Source: a virus
Direction: 5' to 3' (one strand)
Virus record (IMG/VR): IMGVR_UViG_3300034198_012448
Coordinates: 1-33,045 of that record
DNA length: 33,045 nucleotides
Part shown: piece after piece, positions 24,380 to 31,846 of the stretch
Layout: each line of letters opens with the position of its first letter
How positions within the stretch are numbered: the first letter of the stretch is position 1
Position numbers and translations under genes: made by a program
Notes under the pieces: generated by a model
What the model saw: the letters and a program-made list of their open reading frames with translations, nothing else
Told to the model about the DNA's origin: nothing
Database searches by the model: none

Positions 24380-25932
24380 TGGCTAACACGGTTCGCATCA
24401 AACGCCGCTTAGCCGGAGGTGCCGCCGGGGCTCCTAGCTCCTTGCAAAACGCAGAACTTGCTTTTAACGAGCAGGATTCCATCCTTTATTACGGTGTAGG
24501 AACTGGCGGGGCTGGGGGTTCAGCCACTTCGATCTTGGCGATTGGTGGTCCTGGCTCTATGGCCACGCTGAGCACTGCTCAGACGATTAGCGGCAATAAG
24601 ACCTTCACTGGCTCAGTTGACCTTACTGGCGCCACAGCCACCGCTGCAACTCAACTCACCAGCGACAACAGTACAAAGGTTGCCACCACCGCCTATGTCA
24701 AAGGCCAGAGCTACATCACCGGCAACCAAACCATCACTTTCTCTGGTGACGCCACGGGATCGGGCACGACATCTGTTGCGCTGACGCTGGCAGCAACCGG
24801 TACTGCCGGCACCTACACCAAAGTCACCACCGACAGCAAAGGCCGTGTAACTTCCGGCACCACTCTCAGCGCTACCGACATCCCGACGCTGACTGCCAGC
24901 AAGATCAGCGATTTTGACACCCAGGTCCGCACCAGCCGCCTGGACCAGATGGCGGCAGCGGCCGCCGACGTGTCGCATGGTGGCTTCAAGATCACCAACG
25001 TTGCTGACCCCGTCAGTGCGCAGGACGCCGCCACCAAGGCATACGTCGATTCCACCGCACAAGGGCTTGACGTTAAGGGTTCAGTCAAAGCGGCCACCAC
25101 CGCCAACATCACGCTAAGTGCCGCTCAAACCATTGATGGCATTTCGCTGGTTGCTGGTGATCGTTGCCTAGTCAAAAACCAGACCACGTCTAACCAAAAC
25201 GGTATTTACGTCGTTTCAGCTAGCGCATGGACCCGTGCCACTGATTTTGATGCCTGGGCTGAAGTGCCCGGCGCGTTCACTTTTGTCGAGCAAGGCACAA
25301 CTCAAGCCGATACAGGTTGGGTCTGCACCGCCGATGCAGGGGGCACGCTCGGCACCACATCAATCACTTTTGCCCAGTTCTCGGGCGCCGGCACCTATTT
25401 GGCCGGTAACGGTCTAGCACTTACCGGCAATAGTTTTTCTGTTACCGGCACCAGCAACCGGATCAGCGTCAGCGGTTCCGGCGTCGACATCGCCGCCACT
25501 TACGTCGGCCAGACCAGCATCACCACGCTGGGCACCATCGGCACCGGCACTTGGAACGGCAGCCTCATCGGCGCAACATACGGCGGTACTGGCGTCAACA
25601 ACGGTTCAAGCACGATCACGCTGGGCGGAAGCCTGACCTTCACTGGCGCATTCACCACCGCCTTCACGGTCACTGGCAACACCAGCGTGACCCTGCCGAC
25701 CACTGGCACCCTTGTCAACAGCGCCGTCACCACGCTTTCAAGCCTGGCCTCCGTTGGCACCATCACCACCGGCACCTGGAACGGCAGCACCGTTGGCGTT
25801 GCCTACGGCGGTACGGGTGCAACCACCCTGACCGGCGTGCTTAAGGGTAACGGCACCAGCGCCTTCACCGCTGCGGTGGATGGCACCGACTACCTGAGTC
25901 CAAACGCAACCATTGACGGCGGCACCTTCTAA
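24379..25932 (+). CDS. Tail fibre protein with tandem repeats
   Basis: The 517-residue product starts MANTVRIKRRLAGGAAG, a virion-attachment-like head shared with the next gene. It carries a fibre repeat (NSTKVATTAYV), then KITNVADPVSAQDAATKAYV, a motif of many phage fibres. A globular block follows, with AAQTIDGISLVAGDRCLVKN and NGIYVVSASAWTRATDFD. The C-terminal third is Gly/Thr-rich and duplicated: two units containing TGTWNGS and YGGTG lie about 60 residues apart. It ends YLSPNATIDGGTF. The layout suggests a trimeric beta shaft. The product is followed by 48 non-coding bases. Confidence 0.85.
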   Translation: MANTVRIKRRLAGGAAGAPSSLQNAELAFNEQDSILYYGVGTGGAGGSATSILAIGGPGSMATLSTAQTISGNKTFTGSVDLTGATATAATQLTSDNSTKVATTAYVKGQSYITGNQTITFSGDATGSGTTSVALTLAATGTAGTYTKVTTDSKGRVTSGTTLSATDIPTLTASKISDFDTQVRTSRLDQMAAAAADVSHGGFKITNVADPVSAQDAATKAYVDSTAQGLDVKGSVKAATTANITLSAAQTIDGISLVAGDRCLVKNQTTSNQNGIYVVSASAWTRATDFDAWAEVPGAFTFVEQGTTQADTGWVCTADAGGTLGTTSITFAQFSGAGTYLAGNGLALTGNSFSVTGTSNRISVSGSGVDIAATYVGQTSITTLGTIGTGTWNGSLIGATYGGTGVNNGSSTITLGGSLTFTGAFTTAFTVTGNTSVTLPTTGTLVNSAVTTLSSLASVGTITTGTWNGSTVGVAYGGTGATTLTGVLKGNGTSAFTAAVDGTDYLSPNATIDGGTF

Positions 25933-25980
25933 GGTGCTCCGCTGTCAATTCCGCCTACATAGGTATTACCGGACAGCCAA

Positions 25981-27513
25981 ATGGCAAACACAGTCAAACT
26001 CAAGCGATCAGCAGTAGCCAGCAAGGTTCCGTTGACGACGGACTTGCAGCTCGGCGAGCTTGCTCTCAACACGTATGACGGCAAGCTCTACACAAAAAAA
26101 GATAACGGCACTGCTTCCATCGTCGAGATTGGCGGCGGCAGTGGTGGTGTCACTGCAGTTTCTGGAACAGCGCCGATTACAAGCACTGGGGGGACCACTC
26201 CAGCCATCGGTATAAGCGCAGCCACAACGTCTGCCGCTGGCTCTATGTCGTCTGCCGACAAGACAAAGTTGGACGGCATCCAGGCAGGAGCACAGGTCAA
26301 CGTTGCGACAAACCTTGGCTACACCGATGCGACCAGAGCGCTGACATCAAGCACCGGCACTGGCGTGACACTGCCATTGGTGACAAGCTCCGCCCCTGGA
26401 TTAGCTCCCGCAAGCGGTGGCGGCACGACCAACTTCTTGCGTGCAGACGGCTCATGGGCTGCTCCTGGTGGTGGTGGCGGGGGTGGCTTAACTCAATTTC
26501 AAGAGAGCAAATCCACTGCCAGTCCAAATGCCACAACTCCAGTTGATGCGCTGACTGCCACCGATGCGAGTTATAGCAACATTGACGTGGCTTTAGTCGC
26601 CAAGGGCACGGGTGCAACGTTGGCGCAGGTACCCGATGGAACTATGGCTGGTGGGAACAAGCGAGGGAATTACGCAACAGATTTGCAAAAACAACGATCC
26701 AATTCATCTCAAGTTGCGTCTGGCATAAACTCTTCTATTGTTGGCGGAGCAAACAATCAAAATTCTTCTGACTACGGTTTTATAGGAGGCGGAAGCGACA
26801 ACCTTGCTCAAACATCTGGGGCAGCAACCATTTGCGGTGGTACTAACCACACTTCAACCGGTTACGCTTCTTTTGTTGGAGCTGGTACAAGTAATTACTG
26901 TTCAGCAAATAGAGGCGCAATAGTGGGCGGCGCAAACAACATTGCAGCGGGATATGCAAGTTTTATTGGTGGCGGCTATACCAATCGAGCTGATGCCGAT
27001 TATAGCTGTATTCCGGGCGGTGCTTACGGCACAGATCGAAACATTGTCGGCAATTTTGTTATTGCAGCATGTCTCGATCCGCTTTTATCTTACACACGCG
27101 GCACGTGTCAATCTGCTCGCGTTATCCTTGGGGGAAAGACTTCAAGTGCGACCCCGCTCGTCCTTACAAGCAATGGTTACTCTGCCTATTTTAATAATCA
27201 AATCTATCTCGGGGGATATGCAAATTCCGCTTATAGCTTTGCAGGCGATATTATTGCAGGCGTTACGGGTGCCGGAAATACTGCACGTTGGGCTTTTAGC
27301 GGCGCAGTCAAACGTGGAGCATCTGGGTCAAACCCAGTTTTTGTAGGAACGCCTACAATCACAAAAACCCACTCTGATAGCGGCGCATCGACATGGGCTG
27401 TAGCATTTAGTATTGATACCACTTATCAGTGCATTTCTGTTACCGTTACTGGCCAGGCCAGTACCAATATCCGCTGGGTTTGCACTTTTGACACTACCGA
27501 GATGACCTTCTAA
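25981..27513 (+). CDS. Second tail fibre with YadA-head-like repeats
   Basis: This 510-residue protein starts MANTVKLKRSAVASKVPLTT and shares an attachment-like head with the preceding fibre (GELALNTYDGKLY). It continues with fibre-type segments (SSADKTKLDGIQAGAQVNVA; TTNFLRADGSWAAPGG). Residues ~248-350 hold repeats of about 14-17 residues built on a [VI]GGG/A-x-x-N core, as in the left-handed beta-roll heads of YadA-like trimeric adhesins. The last ~130 residues form a separate C-terminal domain (PTITKTHSDSGASTWAVAFS). Codon and base usage in the repeat part are more AT-rich than in the preceding fibre, hinting at separate acquisition. A host-surface binding role is likely. Confidence 0.85.
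   Translation: MANTVKLKRSAVASKVPLTTDLQLGELALNTYDGKLYTKKDNGTASIVEIGGGSGGVTAVSGTAPITSTGGTTPAIGISAATTSAAGSMSSADKTKLDGIQAGAQVNVATNLGYTDATRALTSSTGTGVTLPLVTSSAPGLAPASGGGTTNFLRADGSWAAPGGGGGGGLTQFQESKSTASPNATTPVDALTATDASYSNIDVALVAKGTGATLAQVPDGTMAGGNKRGNYATDLQKQRSNSSQVASGINSSIVGGANNQNSSDYGFIGGGSDNLAQTSGAATICGGTNHTSTGYASFVGAGTSNYCSANRGAIVGGANNIAAGYASFIGGGYTNRADADYSCIPGGAYGTDRNIVGNFVIAACLDPLLSYTRGTCQSARVILGGKTSSATPLVLTSNGYSAYFNNQIYLGGYANSAYSFAGDIIAGVTGAGNTARWAFSGAVKRGASGSNPVFVGTPTITKTHSDSGASTWAVAFSIDTTYQCISVTVTGQASTNIRWVCTFDTTEMTF
26722..27030 (+). repeat. YadA-head-like protein repeats
   Basis: About six degenerate units are seen at protein level: SSIVGGANNQNSSDYG, FIGGGSDNLAQTSGAA, CGGTNHTSTGYASF, VGAGTSNYCSANRGAI, VGGANNIAAGYASF and IGGGYTNRADADYSC. 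The period is 14-18 residues, the glycines and the asparagine are constant, and the tails vary. DNA-level identity between units is low, so they are old repeats. Confidence 0.75.
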
Positions 27514-27788
27514 TGGCCTTCACAACTTCCCTGACCGAAACCAACATCGGCATCCCGCTTGCCGATACCTATGCCCGCATCACCCTGCTGCGCTGCGACA
27601 AGGAACAGTGCTTAATGCAGGTTTCGCATTACGCGAACGCGGATGCACGTCACGCCAATGCACAGCCGGTCTATGACCGCACGGTATTTTCCCCCACGGC
27701 TGAGTTGCAGCCTGGCGCCAACCCGCTGGCCATCGGTTACGCCTGGCTGAAGACCCAACCCGAGTACGCCGACGCGGTGGATTGCTGA
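27513..27788 (+). CDS. Small hypothetical fibre-downstream protein (91 aa)
   Basis: The ATG overlaps the fibre stop (TAATG). The 91-residue product begins MAFTTSLTETNIGIPLADTY and contains ARITLLRCDKEQCLMQVSHY and a C-terminal helix GYAWLKTQPEYADAVDC. It reads as a small alpha/beta protein. Its position behind a fibre gene would suit a fibre chaperone or cap, but there is no motif to prove this. A weak terminator follows, so it probably ends the tail operon. Confidence 0.75.
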   Translation: MAFTTSLTETNIGIPLADTYARITLLRCDKEQCLMQVSHYANADARHANAQPVYDRTVFSPTAELQPGANPLAIGYAWLKTQPEYADAVDC

Positions 27789-27795
27789 TGATCGG

Positions 27796-27818
27796 AACTA
27801 CTCTACGCAGTAGTTTTT
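27796..27818 (+). terminator. Probable terminator closing the tail operon
   Basis: AACTACT pairs with AGTAGTT over a 6-base loop (CTACGC) and runs into a TTTTT tract. The stem is short and AT-rich, so it is weaker than the two terminators upstream, but it lies 8 bases after the last tail-operon stop codon. Confidence 0.65.
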
Positions 27819-27878
27819 CAAGGCTACAAGCTAGGGTGGGCTAGCTGCCTCAGTTTTGTGCGTCCCTTAGAACGCTCG

Positions 27879-28076
27879 ATGGAAACCGAGCTGCGCCGTG
27901 AAACCACGCAGCGCCTGCTCCTTGAACTCCACTCCGACCGTCAGTACGACGAGCTGCTGGCTGCTGCTGAATTACTTAACGAGCTGTTCACCCATCAGCT
28001 CACAATCTCCCGCTGGCTGGCACAGGAAGCTGCTGAAAATCTCGGTGCTCAGTTTGAAGGCACCCGTGTCCTATAG
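27879..28076 (+). CDS. Small hypothetical helical protein (65 aa)
   Basis: The product starts METELRRETTQRLLLELHSD and is almost entirely helical and acidic, with a probable coiled coil through LLAAAELLNELFTHQL. An in-frame GTG at 27858 would add seven residues. It stands between the tail terminator and the putative lysis genes, so it could be a regulator or accessory of either. No family is recognised. The region just after the stop contains an ATAGGG...CCCTAT inverted repeat (28072-28096), which might be an operator or weak hairpin. Confidence 0.6.
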   Translation: METELRRETTQRLLLELHSDRQYDELLAAAELLNELFTHQLTISRWLAQEAAENLGAQFEGTRVL

Positions 28077-28121
28077 GGGTCGATAAGATAGCCCTATGAC
28101 CAGCTTCCTAGGACAAGCTCA

Positions 28122-28361
28122 GTGGACGACCCCCAGAAAAGCCTCCTAGAGACGTTTTCGGAAGCGGTCCCACAAGCCCTAGCTGTCGGTCTTATCGCCA
28201 TTGGTGGTTTGCTGTTTTCGATGCAGGTGTCGTTTGCCAGACTCGATGCCAACGTGCAGCAGCTGCTCAAATCCATTGAAGAATTGAAAACCGACACAAG
28301 AACGCAGATGACAGACCTGGAAAACAGGGTCCGTGTTTTAGAAATTAAAGACGCCCATTAA
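28122..28361 (+). CDS. Single-span membrane protein with coiled coil (possible lysis protein)
   Basis: The 79-residue product starts on GTG (MDDPQKSLLETF). Residues 18-38 form one hydrophobic membrane segment (QALAVGLIAIGGLLFSMQVS), followed by a charged coiled coil at 41-75 (LDANVQQLLKSIEELK). The build resembles phage membrane proteins of the lysis region, either a small holin-type protein or an inner-membrane spanin-like partner. Proximity to a second membrane peptide and to a cell-wall-type peptidase supports this. No lipoprotein partner is visible. Function is inferred from context. Confidence 0.7.
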   Translation: MDDPQKSLLETFSEAVPQALAVGLIAIGGLLFSMQVSFARLDANVQQLLKSIEELKTDTRTQMTDLENRVRVLEIKDAH

Positions 28362-28385
28362 ACTGACGTAGTTATTCCACTACCC

Positions 28386-28535
28386 ATGGAAAACCACGTT
28401 GACACTATGGCCGTAGCGGCCATCATATTCGGTGCCGGTAGCGAGCTGATTGCCCTCTCGCCACTGAAGTCCAACAGCTGGGTGCAGCTACTGCTCCAGT
28501 TTGGGCGAGTAGCGCTTCCTCCTCGCCGCCGCTAA
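28386..28535 (+). CDS. Very small membrane-associated protein (49 aa)
   Basis: MENHVDTMAVAAIIFGAGSE begins a 49-residue peptide with a hydrophobic N-terminal half, the segment LSPLKSNSWVQLLLQ, and a basic end PPRRR. It may be a holin or antiholin-type peptide, given its size and its place next to the other membrane gene. The last four bases overlap the 3' end of the converging peptidase gene. The presence of a conserved-looking SPLKSN...VQL motif argues for a real gene. The identity of the family is not known to me. Confidence 0.6.
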   Translation: MENHVDTMAVAAIIFGAGSELIALSPLKSNSWVQLLLQFGRVALPPRRR

Positions 28536-29257
28536 GGCTGGCAGCGCAGATACCAACCGCCGGAACCTCCGACCATCCAGCGGGGGTTCCAGCTTCCACG
28601 GCTGTAGCTGACCCCCGCACCGTTGAGGTTGGGGGTGTAGCCGCCGTTTACCAAATCAGCCACCCCATTCGGATCGTTGAGGATCCAGGAGGTGGCGTTG
28701 TAGCCGATCATGACGCTCCAGTGGCCGCCGCCCGTTGGTGCGTTGCGTGAGCCGTGGTGCAACCAGCCCACAGCCACCGGCCGACCGGCATTGATCTCCG
28801 CCTCAAGGGTGGCCGCATTGCCGTCGGTGTGAAAGTCGGCCTTTAGCCCCAGCGATCTAAGCGCGGATAACTGCGCCTGGGCGTCGGTGCTGTCGCCGAC
28901 GCGGATTGAGTTGTAAGCATCGTCGTTAGCGACCTTGCCCCAGTGCATGGCAAGCATGGCGCAGGAGCTGCTAAAGCACTCGCGGTAGCCCGTGCCGGAC
29001 TTGTTGTCGTTCTGGGACTGGTACTTGACCTTAAGGGGATTGCTGAACGCAGGAGCCGCAGGGCCGGCTTTGTAATCCACCACCCATTCGGCTGATTCGG
29101 TGAGCAAGCAAGGGTCAGCCTGCCGGATGTGCTGTCCCAGCAAGGCGACCGCTTTGCGCTGGTGGGGGAGATCTTTGTAATTAGCCCAGAACTGGAGCCA
29201 TCGGTCGTCGCTGAACTGGGTATCGGTGATCATGTGCCTACCAAGTAATGACTCCAT
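28532..29257 (-). CDS. C39-like cysteine peptidase, putative lysin
   Basis: The product (241 aa from the ATG at 29257) has a helical N-terminal part (RWLQFWANYKDLPHQRKAV) and a C39-like papain-fold domain. The catalytic Cys94 is in YRECFSSSCAM, His179 in GGGHWSVMIGYN and the Asn/Asp in NDPNG (Asp195). C39-like peptidases cut peptides at double-glycine or cell-wall cross-links, and phages use some of them as lysins. No other lysozyme or amidase is seen in the window, so this is the best lysin candidate. Starts at 29314 (43-base overlap with the gene upstream) and 29233 are also possible. It is transcribed toward the membrane-protein genes. Confidence 0.8.
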   Translation of the reverse strand: MESLLGRHMITDTQFSDDRWLQFWANYKDLPHQRKAVALLGQHIRQADPCLLTESAEWVVDYKAGPAAPAFSNPLKVKYQSQNDNKSGTGYRECFSSSCAMLAMHWGKVANDDAYNSIRVGDSTDAQAQLSALRSLGLKADFHTDGNAATLEAEINAGRPVAVGWLHHGSRNAPTGGGHWSVMIGYNATSWILNDPNGVADLVNGGYTPNLNGAGVSYSRGSWNPRWMVGGSGGWYLRCQP

Positions 29258-29271
29258 TCTGACTAAGTGAA

Positions 29272-29520
29272 TTAGGCCACCATCAATACCGACTTCAGAT
29301 AGCTGGCTTGCCAAATGGCCAACAACTCTTTGGCGTGATCTCGCTGAGCCTCGCTGGCCTTGGCAAACGCACGGAGCATGGCCACCTGCCCAGCGTCGTA
29401 ATCGTAGGGGTAGAGGTGGTGGCTGAGTTGATCAAGGATCTCCACGTACTCGCGAGCGTTCTGCTGGGCCTCCAGAAGCAGGCTGAGGGACTGAGGCAGG
29501 GCGTTGCTGGTGTGCTGCAC
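29272..29520 (-). CDS. Small hypothetical helical protein (82 aa)
   Basis: This gene lies 14 bases upstream of the C39-like peptidase on the same strand and probably shares its transcript. The 82-residue protein is helical throughout (LPQSLSLLLEAQQNAREYVE; RAFAKASEAQRDHAKELLAI), with no membrane segment. It could be a partner or inhibitor of the peptidase, but there is no motif to say so. Its start faces that of the recombinase gene across 65 bases. Confidence 0.6.
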   Translation of the reverse strand: MQHTSNALPQSLSLLLEAQQNAREYVEILDQLSHHLYPYDYDAGQVAMLRAFAKASEAQRDHAKELLAIWQASYLKSVLMVA

Positions 29521-29534
29521 TTGCGCGGTGTGCG

Positions 29535-29562
29535 TACTTACCTACTCAGAAGACCATGTCAA
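29535..29562 (-). promoter_or_regulatory. Weak candidate promoter for the peptidase transcript
   Basis: Reading the minus strand, a perfect TTGACA sits at 29562-29557. The hexamer about 16 bases downstream, TAAGTA, matches the -10 consensus poorly. It lies in the 65-base divergent gap between the recombinase and the small helical gene, where a promoter is expected. Confidence 0.3.
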
Positions 29563-29585
29563 ATGGGTTATCGCAAGCCCCCTGA

Positions 29586-30884
29586 ATGCCCCAGCCCCGC
29601 ATCCGAATCGGATACATCCGCGTTTCCACCGCCAGCGAAGAGCAGCTGTCCGCCCTCGAAAACCAACGCAGCCGCATCAAAGCCGCAGGCGTGGACAGGA
29701 TTTACGAGGATGTCGCCTCGGGCCTCAGCCAAACCAGAGCGGGGTTTGGCGAGGTCGAAAAGCTGATCGATAGCAAGACAGTTTCAGAACTGGTTGTCAC
29801 ACGGATTGACCGACTGGGCCGCCAGGCCGACGCGGTGGACCTGTTCCTCTTCTTTGCCGCCAAACGCAAAACCCTGGTCACGGCGCTGGATGGCGGCACC
29901 GTCGATACCGATTCGCCCTACGGCTTTTTCCAAAGCCGACTGTGGACCTCGCTGGCGGAACTGGAATCCCGGATGCTGTCCCTGCGCATCCATAGGGGAT
30001 TGGCGGCGGCGCGGAAGATTCGGAAACCGCTGCGGGGCAGGGCGCCCTGGGGCTACCAAATCACGGAAGACAAGAAGGCTTTAACACTCGATCCAGTGGA
30101 GGCGCCGAGAGCAAGCGCCTTTATTGAACTGCTCAAAGGCCTGGACTGGCGAATGAACACCGCCCTGGATGTGTGGGCTGCTACCGGTCATGGCGACATT
30201 CCTCTCCACTCCTGCAGGGCGGTCAGGGCGTGGCTACTAAATCCAATCCTTCGCGGAGGTATCGGGTACAACCAACGTGCCAACCACCAGTTTGATGAAA
30301 TCGTATGGGACACTCACGCAGCACTACTGACCAAGGAAGAATTCAATAAATACGAAGCGACTCTTGCAAAAAACAAAAGGCTCTGGGGGGTTAACGCGAC
30401 GATGAAAGTTCGATTGCTTACCGGCCTATGCGTATGCACCCGATGCGGCCTGCGAATGCCCTACGCAGGGGGAAGGGTGCATCCGGCGCTTTTATGCAAA
30501 AACCGCATGTGCTCGCAACGTTACAAGTCGACACCTGAGTCGGTGGTCAATGCAGCAATCTGCAGCACTCTGTCGCATCGGGCGGAGGAGATCGCCACCC
30601 ACGTTGCTGTTGAGTCGCCAGAAGAAATCGAACTGAAGGCTTCCATTGCAAAACTTGAAGCAATGCAAGACTCCGACCTAGAGGGGGTTCTCGGCGAAAA
30701 ACGGGAAAAATTGCGCAAACTGCATAAAGGGGTGTCTATAGACACCGAGCTCATGGAAGCACTACGGGATCCCGCTTTCTGGGACGCTTACTCCTACGAC
30801 GAGAAGGTAGACCTATTTCGGACGTTGGTGGACAAAGTAGAGATTCAGGATCAGTCGGTGCTGAGGGTGGTTCCTCGCGTTTGA
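29586..30884 (+). CDS. Large serine recombinase (XisF-like integrase/excisionase)
   Basis: The 432-residue product is a large serine recombinase that would catalyse site-specific integration or excision. The resolvase domain has IGYIRVST with the catalytic Ser14 and the conserved VTRIDRLGR motif. The recombinase domain follows (RAPWGYQI; RAVRAWLLNPILRGGIGY). A zinc ribbon has Cys282, 284, 287, 304 and 309 (VCTRCG and CKNRMC). A coiled coil lies at ~345-390. The build resembles cyanobacterial XisF proteins, which excise a DNA element in heterocysts, but it is shorter than the ~510 residues I recall for XisF. Its 3' end overlaps an antisense ORF. No att core was recognised. Confidence 0.92.
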   Translation: MPQPRIRIGYIRVSTASEEQLSALENQRSRIKAAGVDRIYEDVASGLSQTRAGFGEVEKLIDSKTVSELVVTRIDRLGRQADAVDLFLFFAAKRKTLVTALDGGTVDTDSPYGFFQSRLWTSLAELESRMLSLRIHRGLAAARKIRKPLRGRAPWGYQITEDKKALTLDPVEAPRASAFIELLKGLDWRMNTALDVWAATGHGDIPLHSCRAVRAWLLNPILRGGIGYNQRANHQFDEIVWDTHAALLTKEEFNKYEATLAKNKRLWGVNATMKVRLLTGLCVCTRCGLRMPYAGGRVHPALLCKNRMCSQRYKSTPESVVNAAICSTLSHRAEEIATHVAVESPEEIELKASIAKLEAMQDSDLEGVLGEKREKLRKLHKGVSIDTELMEALRDPAFWDAYSYDEKVDLFRTLVDKVEIQDQSVLRVVPRV

Positions 30885-30936
30885 TGTAGCGCCTAAGCCC
30901 GTCCAGCAATAGATCACGCAACTCAGATTTTTTCAT
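30751..30936 (-). CDS. Small basic hypothetical protein antisense to recombinase 3' end (61 aa)
   Basis: The frame starts MKKSELRDLLLDGLRRYIKR six bases after the stop of the gene upstream, with a good helical N-terminal part. The rest (SRRRSKRPRKRDPVVLP at the end) is basic and overlaps the last ~134 bases of the recombinase gene in antisense. The N-terminal half looks like real protein; the remainder could be a read-on through antisense DNA. It may be a true convergent overlapping gene or a truncated one. Confidence 0.45.
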   Translation of the reverse strand: MKKSELRDLLLDGLRRYIKREEPPSAPTDPESLLCPPTSEIGLPSRRRSKRPRKRDPVVLP

Positions 30937-30942
30937 AGCGGT

Positions 30943-31113
30943 CTACTGTACGCCGCAATTAGCAGCTTTCTGCTGTTGCAGCCTGATGGCGCGGGTCTCT
31001 AGCTGAAACTCGAGCATGTCCACCGTCCTGGCTAACTCGCAGGTGGTGGCCATCGAAATTGCATCGTTTAGACGCCGGATAACCTCCTTTCTGGGGGCCA
31101 TCCGGTCGTCCAT
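30943..31113 (-). CDS. Small hypothetical protein (56 aa)
   Basis: The ATG at 31113 gives MDDRMAPRKEVIRRLNDAIS, followed by MATTCELARTVDMLEFQ and a C-terminal RAIRLQQQKAANCGVQ. The peptide is helical and may form a coiled coil. It sits in line with the minus-strand early cluster, 29 bases after the DUF3310 gene, and is followed closely by another small gene. An alternative start is the methionine at residue 5. No family is recognised. Confidence 0.55.
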   Translation of the reverse strand: MDDRMAPRKEVIRRLNDAISMATTCELARTVDMLEFQLETRAIRLQQQKAANCGVQ

Positions 31114-31142
31114 TGTCAACTACGGCGTTAGATAGCTACATG

Positions 31143-31382
31143 TTACTGAATCGCTTCTAGCTCCTGGATAGCGCGGTTGATGTACCAAGCGGCTTTTTTG
31201 AGATCCTGCAAAGGCCCATCAAGTTCTTTGGCATCGCATCGGAATAAGTATTTGTGGGCATTGCCTTTGCAATACCCCAAAAACCCTTCCAGCCCAAGGG
31301 ATGCACGAATGGCATCAATGCACTCAATACCCCCGGCACCTTGGTAGTGCTTGGGATGGTTGACGGGATCGTGGTTGAACAT
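31143..31382 (-). CDS. DUF3310 family protein
   Basis: The 79-residue protein matches the small phage family DUF3310: it opens with DPVNHPKHYQ, then GIECIDAIRASLG, FCYCKGN-like GYCKGNAHKYLFRC, and ends with a helix DLKKAAWYINRAIQELE. The family is widespread in phages beside nucleotide-metabolism and replication genes and is sometimes called a nucleotide kinase, without proof for the short form. Its start overlaps the stop of the gene before it. The dCTP deaminase two genes upstream fits a role in early nucleotide supply. Confidence 0.88.
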   Translation of the reverse strand: MFNHDPVNHPKHYQGAGGIECIDAIRASLGLEGFLGYCKGNAHKYLFRCDAKELDGPLQDLKKAAWYINRAIQELEAIQ

Positions 31383-31846
31383 CAGTTGGCAGGAACAGGG
31401 TTTGTGCGGGCTGCTTCAGCCTTTAGGTATTCCTGGTACAAACCGGTGTAGGTGTGATCGCCAGCTTCCTTACGGCCGGAGCACTCCCACAGCCAATCCA
31501 AAAACTCCTGGCGTTTTTCCTGGACAACCGGATCACAGGGGTGGGGCATGGGTTCAGCAGGTTGAGAGGGGTCAGTCACTGGGTGAAGTATGGGGTCAAC
31601 AACAGCCGCCACCTCGCGGAGGAGCTGTTTACGGATCAGCTGGGAACAAGCCCACCAACCGTTTTCGTATGGGGGATCGAGCCCCATCGTTGGCGAGGGC
31701 TCATCCGGTGTCAGTTCATCGGCCAAGAAGGCAATGACGCTGGCCATCCGCATGGGGTGATCCAGGGTCAACTCATTGAACTGAGGATGCCGGTAAAGCC
31801 AGAGACATTGCGCGATCAATCCATCGCCGGGAACCCCGGTGGTCAT
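31382..31846 (-). CDS. Hypothetical protein (154 aa) between dCTP deaminase and DUF3310
   Basis: The family is not recognised. The sequence opens MTTGVPGDGLIAQCLWLYRH, has a helical stretch HPMRMASVIAFLADELTP and an aromatic YENGWWACSQLIRKQLL segment. A Pro-rich linker follows, then a C-terminal helix with QEFLDWLWECSGRKEAGD. The tryptophan-rich helices suggest protein-protein contacts. The start overlaps the dCTP deaminase stop (ATGA) and the end overlaps the DUF3310 start, so the three are translated together. Confidence 0.75.
   Translation of the reverse strand: MTTGVPGDGLIAQCLWLYRHPQFNELTLDHPMRMASVIAFLADELTPDEPSPTMGLDPPYENGWWACSQLIRKQLLREVAAVVDPILHPVTDPSQPAEPMPHPCDPVVQEKRQEFLDWLWECSGRKEAGDHTYTGLYQEYLKAEAARTNPVPAN

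Noticed and set aside
24379-25932. Repetitive Gly/Thr-rich DNA considered as a CRISPR-like or satellite array
   Set aside because: The repetition is at protein level with irregular spacing and belongs to the fibre shaft; there are no uniform repeats and spacers.
21923-27513. Possible diversity-generating retroelement acting on the fibre genes
   Set aside because: No reverse transcriptase, no template/variable repeat pair and no adenine-rich variable region were seen in the window.
29308-29766. 152-codon plus-strand frame overlapping the recombinase start
   Set aside because: Out of frame with the recombinase and antisense to the small helical gene; its C-terminal half is only the other frame of the resolvase domain.
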